DNA of 64,000 nt from an uncultured cyanobacterium (GCA_903871775.1 CAIQIA010000016.1:124001-188000); one strand, 5' to 3'; positions 25,144-35,606 are shown, counted from the stretch's first letter. The notes: generated by a model not told the origin, from the letters alone. Program-made: numbers and translations.

Positions 25144-26400
25144 ATGGCCCTGCTAGACGTTCAGGCCCTTGTCAAAGCCTCCAAGTACACCGAGGCTCTT
25201 GATCTGCTCTTGTCAAGCAGTGAGATATTACACAAAAATGATCAACTCTATCTAGCCCTTGAGGCCAGAATCTACAGTGGCATTGGCAATGACGAACTAT
25301 TCTTTCGAGTCATAGACAAATTCATAGCATTATATCCAATCTCCCATAACCCTTATGCACTTTTATACGAGCATTTCTGCAAGAATGGTGATTATGACAA
25401 TGCCATACAAGCATTGCGTTCATCACCCTTGCCGCCTGACTTGGAATTAAGAATATCAATGATTTACAAGTCATTGCAGGCCGAGATATTCAGCGCTTCT
25501 CTTAACGCAACTACGCCTTTTACCGACCCCTCGCAATGCGATCTAGAGTGTGCACCTAAACTCGCAATCTGCATGATGGTCAAAGACGAAGAGGATATTA
25601 TTTATGCCAATCTAACTCACCATTATAAATTGGGCTGTCGCAGATTTTTCCTGCTTGAAAACAGCTCTACCGATGCAACCTTGGCAAAGATTACAGAATT
25701 TAGGGACACTCATAGCGATGCACTATGTGTCATCATAAACGATCCTGTAGTCGGCTACTACCAAGAGAACAAAACCAAAGCCCTGTGCAATTACGCTTAC
25801 AGCTATTGCAGCGGATGTATGCTTGATGTTGAATTTTTGCTTATCCTAGATGCCGATGAGTTTATTGTGTTACCACAAGGAGTTGGTCTTCAGTCCTTAA
25901 TAAACACGTGTTTTGAACAAGGCACCAAGGGCGTGGTCTTCGACTTGTGTGACAGCTACTTTGAGCGAGGGTGGAGTTCAAATGCTGAATGTGAAATTTA
26001 TAATGCCCCCATCAAGACATCTTACCGCTCTAGTCATGTCGTCACCAAAAATTTGATTCATTACACCGTTATTGATGGCATCACAATGGGCAATCATACT
26101 CTCAAAAGCACAGACATAACCAGTGCAAATATTTATCCAGCGATCCGTTGCGGTGGGAGAATTTTGCATTTCGCCTATCGTGGGCTTGAACACACAAGAA
26201 AAAAGATTGTGAATGGTGGCCTTGCATATATAGAAGCAAATCGCCTCAAACGTTCAAATTTTGGCGATCACTGGAAAAAAGCCTATGAGGCCTACCTGCA
26301 AGATGCAGACAGAGCGGTTTCGCATAAATATCAATCATATGTCGACAAGATATCAGGTGAAATTGCATCCATTCCACAGAATTTTCATTATTCCCTATAG
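25144..26400 (+). CDS. Glycosyltransferase family 2-like (Glyco_tranf_2_4) with N-terminal TPR region, AT-rich
   Basis: A 418-residue protein starting MALLDVQALVKASKYTEAL. Residues 1-125 are TPR-like. The catalytic domain begins at about 138 with LAICMMVKDEEDIIYANL, then FFLLENSSTDATLAKI, and LILDADEFIVLP (about 232-243) holds the metal-binding DAD. The C-terminus has ILHFAYRGLEHTRKKI. This is the type seen in tetratricopeptide glycosyltransferases of surface polysaccharides. The gene is much AT-richer than the cluster and lies just beyond the IS3 element, consistent with transfer. The donor is unknown. Confidence 0.8.
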   Translation: MALLDVQALVKASKYTEALDLLLSSSEILHKNDQLYLALEARIYSGIGNDELFFRVIDKFIALYPISHNPYALLYEHFCKNGDYDNAIQALRSSPLPPDLELRISMIYKSLQAEIFSASLNATTPFTDPSQCDLECAPKLAICMMVKDEEDIIYANLTHHYKLGCRRFFLLENSSTDATLAKITEFRDTHSDALCVIINDPVVGYYQENKTKALCNYAYSYCSGCMLDVEFLLILDADEFIVLPQGVGLQSLINTCFEQGTKGVVFDLCDSYFERGWSSNAECEIYNAPIKTSYRSSHVVTKNLIHYTVIDGITMGNHTLKSTDITSANIYPAIRCGGRILHFAYRGLEHTRKKIVNGGLAYIEANRLKRSNFGDHWKKAYEAYLQDADRAVSHKYQSYVDKISGEIASIPQNFHYSL

Positions 26401-26658
26401 TCATCAGCCTGCATATAATCCTGTCATTAGCCACAAAAACTTGCATTTTGCGGCACCACGATTGTACTAGACCCATTCGTGTATACCCTTCGTCTTAGGA
26501 GGAGTTCGACTTGATTCATGACACTGCAATTGCTGCCAAGTTGCACGTTCGCGCGTGAGCCATTTGACGCATGCCAGATTGCCAGCAAATCTCTGACGAG
26601 CGTTTAATGATAAGCTCTCAGGCATGCAAGAATTGAGTCGTACCGCTTCGCATCAGAC

Positions 26659-27426
26659 ATGAAGGCCGTCATTCTAGCGGGTGGCTTGGGTACACGCTTG
26701 GCCGAGGAGACCCACCTTAGGCCTAAGCCCATGGTTGAGGTGGGTGGCAAACCTATCCTCTGGCACATCCTCAAGACCTACAGCCACCACGGCATCAACG
26801 ACTTCGTGATCTGCTGCGGTTACAAGGGCTACGTCATCAAAGAATACTTTGCCAATTATTTTCTGCACACGTCTGATGTGACCTTCCACATGGACCTCAA
26901 CCACATGGAGGTGCACCGCCAGAAGGCTGAACCCTGGAAGGTGACCCTCGTCGACACCGGAGATGAGTCGATGACCGGTGGTCGCCTGCGTCGTGTGCGT
27001 GATTACCTCACCGACACCTTCTGTTTCACCTACGGCGATGGGGTTGCCGACGTGGATGTTCAGCAGCTGATTGCCCATCACCGTGCCGAAGGGCGCCAGG
27101 CCACCCTCACTGCCGTGCAACCGCCGGGCCGCTACGGCGCCCTGCACCTCGAAGACACTGCCGTGGCCCAGTTTCAGGAGAAACCCGATGGCGACAACGC
27201 CTGGATCAACGGTGGTTACTTCGTGCTCGAACCATCGGTGATCGATCTGATCGACAGCGACGCCTGCGTCTGGGAGCAGGAGCCCCTGCGGCAGCTGGCG
27301 GCCTCTGGTCAGCTCACCTCTTACCTCCACCGCGGCTTCTGGCAGCCGATGGACACCCTGCGCGATCGCCAGAAGCTCGAAGAACTCTGGGCCAGCGGCC
27401 GTGCCCCCTGGAAGGTGTGGTCATGA
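26659..27426 (+). CDS. rfbF: Glucose-1-phosphate cytidylyltransferase
   Basis: A 255-residue enzyme of normal family length that makes CDP-D-glucose from CTP and glucose 1-phosphate. It has the nucleotidyltransferase signature [20 protein letters not shown], the uridylyl-type loop [16 protein letters not shown] and the GDGVADVD metal site. [19 protein letters not shown] is diagnostic of RfbF rather than RmlA. A GC-rich region resumes here after the AT-rich island. The stop overlaps the next start (ATGA), so rfbF, rfbG, rfbH and the epimerase form one operon for a CDP-3,6-dideoxyhexose. Confidence 0.93.
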   Translation: MKAVILAGGLGTRLAEETHLRPKPMVEVGGKPILWHILKTYSHHGINDFVICCGYKGYVIKEYFANYFLHTSDVTFHMDLNHMEVHRQKAEPWKVTLVDTGDESMTGGRLRRVRDYLTDTFCFTYGDGVADVDVQQLIAHHRAEGRQATLTAVQPPGRYGALHLEDTAVAQFQEKPDGDNAWINGGYFVLEPSVIDLIDSDACVWEQEPLRQLAASGQLTSYLHRGFWQPMDTLRDRQKLEELWASGRAPWKVWS

Positions 27427-28544
27427 GCACCGCCATCGATCCCAGCTTCTGGCGTGGTCGACGGGTCTGGCTCACGGGCCACACCGGCTTCAAAGGCAGC
27501 TGGCTGGCCCTCTGGTTGCTTGAGCTGGGTGCCCAGGTCAGTGGCGTCGGCCTCGAACCCGACAGTGACCCCCACCTGTTCAGCCAGCTTCGCCTGGCCG
27601 ATCGGCTTGATCACCACATCGCCGACATCCGCGATCCCCAGGCCCTGCAGGCCCTGGCGGCAGCGGCCCAACCCGAGGTGGTGCTGCACCTGGCGGCCCA
27701 GCCCCTCGTGCGCCGCAGCTACCGCGACCCTCTCGGCACCTGGGCCACCAATGTCATGGGGTCGTTGCATGTGCTCGAAGCCCTGCGCGATCTGGCCCAC
27801 CCCTGTGCCGTGGTGATGGTCACCACCGACAAGGTCTATGCCAACCGCGAGTGGGACTTTGGTTATCGCGAAAACGACCGTCTCGGTGGCCACGATCCCT
27901 ACAGCGCCTCCAAGGCCGGTGCCGAACTTGCCATTGCCAGCTGGCGGTCGTCGTTCTGTGGTGTCGCCGCCCACCAGACCCCCCACCTGGCCATCGCCAC
28001 CGCCCGTGCCGGCAATGTGATCGGTGGTGGCGACTGGGCCGCTGACCGCATCGTCCCCGATGCCATGCGTGCCCTTGCCGCCGGTGAACCTTTGCAGGTG
28101 CGCAATCCCGTCGCCACCCGCCCCTGGCAGCACGTGCTCGAGCCGCTCGGTGGTTATCTGCTGCTCGCCCAGAGGTTGCATCAGCACCAGCTCACCGCAG
28201 CGGCAGCGCCCAACCCCTGGGCCGATGCCTTCAATTTCGGCCCCCAGCTCGAGGCCAACCGTCCCGTGCGCGACCTCGTTGAGGCCATGCTGCAGCACTG
28301 GCCCGGCCAGTGGCACGATCTGTCTGACCCGGCGGCACCCCATGAAGCCGGTCGGCTGCATCTGCAGATCGACAAGGCCCTCCATCAATTGGGCTGGCAG
28401 CCCCGCTGGCCCTTTGCCACCACCATCGCCCGCACCGTCGGCTGGTACCACGCCGTTCACCACGGCACCGCCACGGCCGAAGCCGCCTGTCTCGATGACC
28501 TCGCCGCCTATGGCCAGGCGTCCCTGATCCATCCACCTGCCTGA
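27423..28544 (+). CDS. rfbG: CDP-glucose 4,6-dehydratase
   Basis: The 373-residue enzyme starts at ATG 27423, overlapping the rfbF stop by 4 bp. It converts CDP-glucose to CDP-4-keto-6-deoxyglucose. The NAD-binding loop is [16 protein letters not shown] (about 16-31), the substrate segment is [14 protein letters not shown], the active-site region is [11 protein letters not shown], and the catalytic Tyr-Lys pair is [24 protein letters not shown] is typical of RfbG. Length and motif order are normal. Confidence 0.93.
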   Translation: MSTAIDPSFWRGRRVWLTGHTGFKGSWLALWLLELGAQVSGVGLEPDSDPHLFSQLRLADRLDHHIADIRDPQALQALAAAAQPEVVLHLAAQPLVRRSYRDPLGTWATNVMGSLHVLEALRDLAHPCAVVMVTTDKVYANREWDFGYRENDRLGGHDPYSASKAGAELAIASWRSSFCGVAAHQTPHLAIATARAGNVIGGGDWAADRIVPDAMRALAAGEPLQVRNPVATRPWQHVLEPLGGYLLLAQRLHQHQLTAAAAPNPWADAFNFGPQLEANRPVRDLVEAMLQHWPGQWHDLSDPAAPHEAGRLHLQIDKALHQLGWQPRWPFATTIARTVGWYHAVHHGTATAEAACLDDLAAYGQASLIHPPA

Positions 28545-28549
28545 CCCTG

Positions 28550-30046
28550 ATGACCGACCTCTCAGCCCTCAAGCAGGAAATCCTGCAGCTCACCCGCACC
28601 TACGCCCGCCAGGCCCACGCCGCCTTCAGGCCCGGTGCCGATCCCGATCGCACCCCCTGGCAGCCCGGTGCCACCATCCCCTATGCCGGTCGCGTCTTCA
28701 CCGAAGACGAAGTCGAAGCGGCGGTGGGGGCCACCCTCGACTTCTGGCTCACCCTCGGCAGCGAAGGTGCCGCCATGGAGAAAGAACTGGCAGCCTTCAT
28801 GGGGGTGCGCCACAGCCTGCTGGTCAATTCAGGCTCGTCGGCCAACCTCGTCGCCATCTCGGCCCTCACCAGCGCCAAACTGCCGGCCGCCCGCCGCTTG
28901 ATGCCCGGTGATGAGGTGATCACCGTCGCCGCCGGCTTCCCCACCACCGTTGCCCCCATCGTGCAGGTGGGTGCCGTGCCGGTTTTCATCGACGCCGATC
29001 CCATCACCGGCAATGCCCGTTGCGACCAGCTGGCCGCCGCCTTCACCCCCGGCCGCACCAAGGCCGTGATGATGGCCCATGCCCTTGGCAATCCATTCGA
29101 CCTCAGCACCACCCTCGCCTTCTGCCGCCAGCACGACCTCTGGCTGGTTGAAGACAACTGCGATGCCCTGGGCTGCAGTTACTCAATGCCCCGAGCCCTT
29201 GCCGAATCCCTCGGTTTCAGCGACAACAGCCCCGGTCTCGACGATGGCCCCGACCGGGTCGTGCGCTGGACAGGCACCTGGGGTGACATCAGCACCCAGA
29301 GCTTCTACCCACCCCATCACCTCACCATGGGTGAAGGCGGTGCCGTCAACATCGTTCGCGATCAGAAGCTCAAGGTGATCGCCGAAAGCTTCCGCGACTG
29401 GGGTCGCGACTGCTGGTGCCCCAGTGGGGTCGACAACACCTGCAACAAACGCTTTGACTGGCAGCTGGGCGAACTGCCTGCCGGGTATGACCACAAATAT
29501 ACCTACAGCCACCTGGGCTTCAACCTCAAACCCCTCGATCCCCAGGCCGCTATCGGTCGCGTGCAGATGACGCGTCTGCCCGATTTCATCGAGGCGCGCA
29601 AGCACAACTGGCAGACCCTTCGGGTCGGCCTGGCGTCGTGCGACGACGTGCTCGAATTCGCTCTGCCCACCCATGCCACGGCCTGGAATCCTGATGGCAG
29701 CTTTGCGTGGGACGACACCGGTTGCCGCACCACCTGCTCCTGGTTCGGGTTCAAGATCGCCGTCAAGCCCACGGCGCCCTTCGGCCGCACCGACCTGGCC
29801 CGCGAGCTCGATGCCCATCGCATCGGCAACCGCATGCTCTTTGGGGGCAACCTGCTGCGCCAACCGGCCTTTGTGCAGCTGCGCCACGACAATCCCGCCG
29901 CCCTGCGCGTGCTGGGCAACCTCGAAGGGTCCGACGAGATCATGAACACCACCCTGTTTCTGGGCACCTACCCTGGCCTCACCGCGGCCATGCTGCAGGC
30001 CGAGGTCGATGTCATCTCTGCGTTCTGTCAGCGGTCGGCTGGCTGA
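28550..30046 (+). CDS. rfbH: CDP-4-keto-6-deoxyglucose 3-dehydrase (E1, PMP-dependent)
   Basis: A 498-residue enzyme, somewhat longer than the usual 430-440. It removes the C3 hydroxyl in CDP-3,6-dideoxyhexose synthesis with a PMP cofactor and an iron-sulfur cluster. The aminotransferase fold is shown by LLVNSGSSANLVAISAL and VEDNCDALG. The position of the usual catalytic Lys holds His (SFYPPHHLTMGEGG, residues 256-257), as expected for this family. Cysteines in DWGRDCWCPSGVDNTC (about 285-300) are the cluster ligands. The companion reductase (E3) is not seen in the window. Confidence 0.92.
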   Translation: MTDLSALKQEILQLTRTYARQAHAAFRPGADPDRTPWQPGATIPYAGRVFTEDEVEAAVGATLDFWLTLGSEGAAMEKELAAFMGVRHSLLVNSGSSANLVAISALTSAKLPAARRLMPGDEVITVAAGFPTTVAPIVQVGAVPVFIDADPITGNARCDQLAAAFTPGRTKAVMMAHALGNPFDLSTTLAFCRQHDLWLVEDNCDALGCSYSMPRALAESLGFSDNSPGLDDGPDRVVRWTGTWGDISTQSFYPPHHLTMGEGGAVNIVRDQKLKVIAESFRDWGRDCWCPSGVDNTCNKRFDWQLGELPAGYDHKYTYSHLGFNLKPLDPQAAIGRVQMTRLPDFIEARKHNWQTLRVGLASCDDVLEFALPTHATAWNPDGSFAWDDTGCRTTCSWFGFKIAVKPTAPFGRTDLARELDAHRIGNRMLFGGNLLRQPAFVQLRHDNPAALRVLGNLEGSDEIMNTTLFLGTYPGLTAAMLQAEVDVISAFCQRSAG

Positions 30047-30051
30047 ACGCC

Positions 30052-30891
30052 ATGCACATCTTTCTCACCGGTGGCACGGGTTTCATCGGCAGCCATGTGT
30101 TGCAGCTGGCCCTCGCCGAAGGCCATCAGGTGCTGGCCCTGCGGCGCCCCGGTGCCAGCTGCCGCATCCCCCTCGATCGTGAACCCCACTGGCTCGATGG
30201 CGCCCTGGCTGACGACTGGAGCGTTGAGTTGGGCCGTTGTGACGCACTGCTGCACCTGGCCGCCTACGGGGTTGCCCAGTGGGCCAACGACTGGGATGGC
30301 TGCTTTCAGGCCAACGTGATCGATGCCCTGCAGCTCTGGCGCCAAGCCGTGGCCGCCGGCGTGCGCAGGTTCCTCATCGTGGGCTCTTGCTTTGAATACG
30401 GCCGCAGCGGTGAGCGTTACGACGCCATACCGGTATCGGCGCCCCTCGAACCCACCACCGCCTATGGCGCCTCCAAGGCCGCCGCCACCATGGCCGCCCT
30501 CGCCCTGGCGGTCGAGCAGCAGCTGCAGCTGGTGGTGGCCCGGCCGTTTCATGTCTATGGACCCGGCGAAGCCTCCGGGCGGTTCTGGCCTTCGCTGCTG
30601 ACGGCCGCCACCAGCGGCCAAGACCTCCCCATGACCAGTGGTGCCCAGGTGCGCGACTTCCAACCCGTTCAGCAGGCCGCCCGGCAGCTGCTCGACTGGT
30701 TGCAGCATCCCCAGCTGCAGCCGGGGCAACCCCGGCTGGTGAACCTCGGTACCGGGAAGCCGCAGTCGCTGCTTGACTTTGCGCGAACGCAATGGCAACA
30801 GTACCAAGCAGATGGTTCACTGCGGCCAGGCGAAATTCGCTATCGACAAAATGAAGTCTTTCGTTATGTGCCAGAAGTCACCTCGCCATGA
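30052..30891 (+). CDS. NAD-dependent epimerase/reductase, candidate final step of CDP-3,6-dideoxyhexose synthesis
   Basis: A 279-residue extended SDR enzyme from ATG 30052, 5 bp after rfbH. The N-terminal loop is FLTGGTGFIGSHVLQLAL, the substrate region is LLHLAAYGVAQWAND, the catalytic Ser lies in VGSCFEYGRS, and Tyr-Lys is in YGASKAAA. In other bacteria the gene after rfbFGH encodes CDP-abequose or CDP-paratose synthase, so a 4-keto reductase is likely. The exact sugar cannot be told from sequence alone. A 51-bp piece of this gene (30178-30228) is also found, inverted, at 49994-50044. Confidence 0.85.
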   Translation: MHIFLTGGTGFIGSHVLQLALAEGHQVLALRRPGASCRIPLDREPHWLDGALADDWSVELGRCDALLHLAAYGVAQWANDWDGCFQANVIDALQLWRQAVAAGVRRFLIVGSCFEYGRSGERYDAIPVSAPLEPTTAYGASKAAATMAALALAVEQQLQLVVARPFHVYGPGEASGRFWPSLLTAATSGQDLPMTSGAQVRDFQPVQQAARQLLDWLQHPQLQPGQPRLVNLGTGKPQSLLDFARTQWQQYQADGSLRPGEIRYRQNEVFRYVPEVTSP

Positions 30892-31064
30892 ACACTTATG
30901 TCCGCATTTCTCAGGGCTTGCCGCGAACACGCATGTCGGTCCATGTGACGTGCCCTCCCGTGCCGGTTGTGGCCCTATTAAGATTCCACCGAAAAGCCAG
31001 CCAAGAGAGAGTAGCCCAACGGGTCTCAGCAGACGTGCCCCAGCAGGAGCATCATTACAGCTCT

Positions 31065-31305
31065 ACCCGAGAAATTAATTCAGCCAGTTTGATCCAGCCG
31101 CTGTCACCAGAGAGTTTGACGCCAAACGGCGAGAAGAAATCTTCAAATGAGAACTGATGACGAGACTCATGTCGATACATTTGGTAAACTCAGGGCAGCT
31201 TCTGGGTTCAGGTTTGCCATTTGAGCTACATTTTAGCGCCAAGAACTGCTCAGAGCCATTGCGGCACAGCCAGTCCGCTTTTATTCAGGAGGCCCCACTT
31301 ACACG
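31065..31305 (-). mobile_element. Second remnant of the IS5/IS1182-like left end
   Basis: On the minus strand this segment matches 20702-20945: the terminal motif (GGGGCCTCCTGAAT), the leader, a MYRHESRHQFSFEDFF start and PFGVKLSGDSGWIKLA. It ends about 40 codons into the transposase. The remaining DNA between the epimerase gene and the next gene (30892-31064, 31306-31411) shows no convincing gene. Confidence 0.7.
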
Positions 31306-31411
31306 ACAGAAGCGCATCGCCCGTGATCTGTCACTCATGTTTCGGAGAAATTACTAGGGAGCTTCTGCCCATGCCCACAGCTTGAAAGGCAGGCAGAGCT
31401 GAGGGCTTATC

Positions 31412-32671
31412 TTAGGCGATGTGCTGTAGCAAGTTTGCATAAAGTCCAAGATGGGCTTGAAAGCAATCTTTCGCCAAGAGTGGCGGGCTGATCTGATCGA
31501 CCAGCCCTTGATGCAACTCGCGGTTGCCGATGCAACGTTCAATGCGACTGGCGAGGGAGGCTTCGCTTTGGGCGGTAAAGGTGATACCACCACGATCGTT
31601 GATCTTTTCGGCAGTGCCGCCGATGTCGCTGCCGATGATCGGCAACTGATTGGCAAAAGCCTCTTGAATGACCACTGGTGAGTTTTCCCACCAAATCGAG
31701 GGAATGATCATCCAATCGGCATCAGCCATGAGCGCCTTGATCTCGGGCTGACGGTAGCTACCGCGCAGCAGCACCCGATCACGGACGCGTTCGTGCAAAT
31801 GATGAAATTCATCCTGAAAGTCTTGAGGTTGGTGTTCAAGATTGGCGCCATGGAGCTGAATCATGAAGTTACTGACCCCCGATTCCTGCAGCATGTAAGC
31901 AGCCTTAAGCAACAGCAAGATCCCTTTGTAGAGATTGAGCTGACCAAAGAAAGCAAAACGGTTGAGATCGGTGGAATAGCTACGGCGTTGGTGCAAGGAA
32001 GAATCCATTCCTACATCACAGGGCAGACCGTTTTCGATCATCACAAACAACCTATGGTTGATGCCGCAGCTGCGATACCGATCGATCAGAAACTGACTTG
32101 GGCTCACAAGGGCATCACAGCTTTTAAGAATGGTGCTGATGTAGTGATGCCGCAGAAACATATCCTGAGCAGAACGTTCAGGGTAGCAGAGCGAACAAGC
32201 CAGGGGTGAGGCCTTTTCACACAGCTTCTGCTGGCTGGTCTTGACCATTTGGCCGTTGTGCATGCAAAGGGCCAGATATTCGTGGAGGGTGACGACAATG
32301 CGGCTGTTGGGGCTGAGGGTCTGCAGCAGGGGGATCACATCAATGCCGAAGTGGCTGTAATGCTGCAGATGAATAATGTCGGGTTGAATGTGCTCCAGCA
32401 GACGCTGCAGGCCACGACGCAGGCTGGGGATGTGGGCATTGCTGAAGCGAAACCAATCGCAGGCGGTACCGATCAGGTATTCGCGATCCGATCCTTCGAC
32501 ACTGCGCAGTTCACCATGGCTGAGCACACCACGGCTGGTGTGAACAGCGGCGAGAATCCAGGCGTCATGGCCATCGCTGGCGACGGCTTCGCGAAAGAGC
32601 GAAAAAGCGGCATTTTCGGCACCACCCACCGAGAAGCTTTCGTGACCGTGGATGAGGTAGAGGATTTTCAT
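31412..32671 (-). CDS. Glycosyltransferase family 4
   Basis: A 419-residue GT-B enzyme (MKILYLIHGHESFSVGGAEN). The N-terminal half has the GGAEN loop, and IVVTLHEYLALCMHNGQMV places it with O-antigen GT4 enzymes. The C-terminal half has FAFFGQLNLYKGILLLLKA and the donor site WWENSPVVIQEAFANQLPI followed by IGSDIGGTAE. A Cys-rich stretch (LACSLCYPERSAQDMF) in the middle is typical of this branch. The start overlaps the upstream GT2 gene by 4 bp (ATGA), so they form an operon. Composition is somewhat AT-richer than the genes upstream. Confidence 0.88.
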   Translation of the reverse strand: MKILYLIHGHESFSVGGAENAAFSLFREAVASDGHDAWILAAVHTSRGVLSHGELRSVEGSDREYLIGTACDWFRFSNAHIPSLRRGLQRLLEHIQPDIIHLQHYSHFGIDVIPLLQTLSPNSRIVVTLHEYLALCMHNGQMVKTSQQKLCEKASPLACSLCYPERSAQDMFLRHHYISTILKSCDALVSPSQFLIDRYRSCGINHRLFVMIENGLPCDVGMDSSLHQRRSYSTDLNRFAFFGQLNLYKGILLLLKAAYMLQESGVSNFMIQLHGANLEHQPQDFQDEFHHLHERVRDRVLLRGSYRQPEIKALMADADWMIIPSIWWENSPVVIQEAFANQLPIIGSDIGGTAEKINDRGGITFTAQSEASLASRIERCIGNRELHQGLVDQISPPLLAKDCFQAHLGLYANLLQHIA

Positions 32672-34848
32672 GACTGGGTGGCACCAAGGCGGCAGTGCTT
32701 GAGACGGTCGATGGCGCTACACCAGCGCTGGTGATGGGTGAAGGCATTGGCAGCAACCACCTTCTGACGCAGCAGACCACTGGCATCAGCGAGGCTGACG
32801 CTTTGGCGTTCGAGGTGAAAGAAGCTGGCTTCGAGATCAACGTAAAGGCTGCCGCCGCTCTGGCGCAGCTTCCAGCAGAGATCAGTGTCTTCGAAATCAC
32901 CAACGATGAAGTGACTGTCGAAGCCACCTACAGCGCGGTAGTGGTCGGTGGCCACCAGCAAGCAGGCGGCGGTGATCGATTCGACCTCGCGCAACTGAAG
33001 GCGTTCCGCCTGGCTGAAGCCGACGTTCACCCCCTTGAGGGGATGGTCATTAAGCCACACATGACCCAGATCACCATCGAGATCTTCTTGTTTAACGAAT
33101 TCCATACCCACGTGCTGAATGGCGCCGTTATCGAAGAGCAGGCGGGCCCCGAGTGCCGCGACGGCGGGATGGTGCTGACGCATGGCCTTCAGCATGGTTT
33201 CGATGCTGAGGTCATGGGCGGGCAGCACATCGGAATTGAACAGCAGCAGCCAGGGGGCGGTGGCAAAGGCGGCGCCACGGTTGTTAGCACCGGCAAAACC
33301 AAGGTTGCGGGGATTGATGACTGTCTCGAAGGGCATGCGGTAGAGGGTCTGACAGCGCTTGCTGAGGGCGCGAAAGTCGGCCTCGAGGCTGGGGTCATCG
33401 AGCACATAAATCAGCTGCAGCTGCGGTGCATCGGGCCGACGACGGCGCCAGGCATTGAACCAGTTGAGCTGATATTCCATGAAGTCGATGCGCCCGTAGA
33501 GGGGCACCACCACCGACAGCCCGGCAGCACCATCGAGCAGGCCATGACACTGGTGTTCGGCGGGCTCGCTGAGGCGCTGCTGGACCTCGTCGTACCAGGC
33601 ATCACGCACCCGGGCGAGGGCTGCAGGCGAGCGCAGCACGCAACGATCGCTGATGGCGTCGTTGAGCACCTGCTTGAGCTGCTCGGTGCCCAGGGGCAGG
33701 CTCTGCAACAACTGCCGGAGGCAGAACTGGTCACCGTTGTGCAGCACCACAAACAGTTCGGCTGCTTCGCCGGCCTGCAGGGGCGAACGTTCGTCGGCGA
33801 TGAAGAGGCGGCTGAGACGCAGACCGGCATCGTGGTCAGCCGGGGAACCACAGCGCTGCTGCACGTCGCGCAGGTCGGGCCGGCTGAAATATGAGGCGGC
33901 ACCAAGATCGAGGCGATGGACGCAGGCACCACGGATGAGGCAGATCTCGCTGAGCTGACGACTGGCATCGACGATCCAGCCGTCGATGCGCAGGAGGGTG
34001 CCGCAGGGGCTGAGGCCGATGCTGTCGATGGCGGCGACAAAACCGCATTCGGCGGCCTTGTCGACGACATGGGGTAACTGACCGCGGGGATTGTCGTGCA
34101 ACCAGCCGAGGGTCGAGAGCACCCGTGCAACCAGTTCGACTTCGGCGCCATGGGCGCTGCAGAAGGGGGACGCCTGCAACCAGTCGAGGCGGGCCGCGGC
34201 GGCATCGCGCTGGCCGTTTTCGAGGTCGAACCAGGCAAGCGACAGCTGGGCGTGAAATGCAGCTTCGGCTGCGGTGGGGTGGGGGGCGTCGTCGCGTTGG
34301 GTGAGGGCCGCCAACAGATCGGCGGCCGGGCCCCGCTGGCCAAGGGCGAGGGCACTGCGGGCGGCAAACAGTTCAGCCCAGGGCAGCAGATCACCGGCAG
34401 CAGGCCCGGCATCCGCGGTGGCCTGCAGGAGCGGGCCGGCCAGGTCGTGCCGTTGGGCCACGAAGGCGGCATGACCGAGGGCGTAGCACTCACTGGGCGA
34501 CAAGGCCTCTACCAGGGCAAGCAGGGTGCCCAGGTCGAGGCTGGCAAGCACCTGGCCATGGCAACCGGCAGCCACGTGGGTGGCGAGGGTTTGGATCTGG
34601 GTGGCGGCCACGGCCGCTGCCGCGTCACCGTCGAGGGGCTCGAAATGGCGCTGCAAACCGCGACTGTCTGGCAGCTGGGCTTCGAGCACCGGCTCGGCCA
34701 CGGGCAAAGTGGGAACCACCGCTGGCGACGACGGCTCGGCGATGGGCTCATCAGGCTGGCCCGAGAGACGCCGCCAAAGGTCTGGCTGGTGGGGATTGGC
34801 CAGCAGACTGCGTTGCAGGGCTTCACGCGATCCGGCGGTGGAGGTCAT
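32668..34848 (-). CDS. Glycosyltransferase family 2 with a recurrent N-terminal accessory domain
   Basis: A 726-residue protein (MTSTAGSREALQRSLL). Residues 1-260 are helical. Residues about 270-385 form a beta-rich module opening with SPCGTLLRIDGW and ending LFVVLHNGDQFCLRQLLQSL. Related fragments stand alone at 38792-39196 and 48810-49214. The GT2 domain (about 446-690) has VVPLYGRIDFMEYQLNWF, LYVLDDPS-like (IYVLDDPS), NSDV as metal site and AVGGFDSHFIVGDFEDTDLC. It resembles polysaccharide rhamnosyl- or galactofuranosyltransferases. It is coupled to the GT4 gene downstream. Confidence 0.85.
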   Translation of the reverse strand: MTSTAGSREALQRSLLANPHQPDLWRRLSGQPDEPIAEPSSPAVVPTLPVAEPVLEAQLPDSRGLQRHFEPLDGDAAAAVAATQIQTLATHVAAGCHGQVLASLDLGTLLALVEALSPSECYALGHAAFVAQRHDLAGPLLQATADAGPAAGDLLPWAELFAARSALALGQRGPAADLLAALTQRDDAPHPTAAEAAFHAQLSLAWFDLENGQRDAAAARLDWLQASPFCSAHGAEVELVARVLSTLGWLHDNPRGQLPHVVDKAAECGFVAAIDSIGLSPCGTLLRIDGWIVDASRQLSEICLIRGACVHRLDLGAASYFSRPDLRDVQQRCGSPADHDAGLRLSRLFIADERSPLQAGEAAELFVVLHNGDQFCLRQLLQSLPLGTEQLKQVLNDAISDRCVLRSPAALARVRDAWYDEVQQRLSEPAEHQCHGLLDGAAGLSVVVPLYGRIDFMEYQLNWFNAWRRRRPDAPQLQLIYVLDDPSLEADFRALSKRCQTLYRMPFETVINPRNLGFAGANNRGAAFATAPWLLLFNSDVLPAHDLSIETMLKAMRQHHPAVAALGARLLFDNGAIQHVGMEFVKQEDLDGDLGHVWLNDHPLKGVNVGFSQAERLQLREVESITAACLLVATDHYRAVGGFDSHFIVGDFEDTDLCWKLRQSGGSLYVDLEASFFHLERQSVSLADASGLLRQKVVAANAFTHHQRWCSAIDRLKHCRLGATQS

Positions 34849-35606
34849 CGGCAGCCCCCGATTGTGAAGCGAATTACAGTGACATGGCCACTACGCCCAA
34901 TTCTACGCGTGGTCAGCCACAAACCACTGCCGCAGTCGAAAGCTGACTGGGTGGATCGGGGACTTAGAGCCCCACTGACCAGCTGCCCCGGTAAGTTTAG
35001 CCAAGGTTGGCAGCGAAGGGTGGTGAGCGGCACGGGCACGACGCGACCGACGGCGAACAGCTGCAGTCGAGCGATCATACTGCGGGGATTAGGGAGCCGA
35101 CCGCCGAAGGTGAACCAGAGGCCGCAGACGCCGGCTTTATTCGTTCACAGGGCAACGGCAACACAACAGGTGCGTCAGATGAGGCAGCAAGCAATCTGTC
35201 GCCGTTTTGCATGAGACCGCGAAGGGTGGAGATGGTGAGCTGCAGACGCCGCCAGAGCTGTTCAGGGCCTCGACCAACAGCGCATGACGAGCGGTAGCCC
35301 GCTGGGCTTTAGCAACCGAAAAGAACGCCGATACGCAACAACATGTCGCACAGCAACATCCGAGACTCGAGCAGAAACGAGACTGCAGGGTTGGGGCTAT
35401 TGATGAGGGCCTGCAACGCGGCGACGCCGCCAAACGCAGGCCATGCGAAAGCCGCAGATGAATGGCCCACAGATGCGGGACAGTAGGCATATGATCAAGC
35501 AGTTACAGGGTACGGAGCAAAACTACGGCGTTCAAGCTGCGTTTTATGCCAGCAGTCAGTACCTAACAGCGCAAAAAGTAGTGCACCAGCTCTACCTACA
35601 GCTGCT
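34849..35606. other. Intergenic stretch without a supported gene
   Basis: About 760 bp upstream of the GT2 gene and downstream of the gene at 35607. Short frames occur on both strands, but none has a recognisable motif or the codon pattern of its neighbours. Composition is mixed, suggesting decayed coding DNA. Possibly it contains the promoter of the 34848-to-31412 operon; no convincing -35/-10 pair was identified. Confidence 0.4.
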
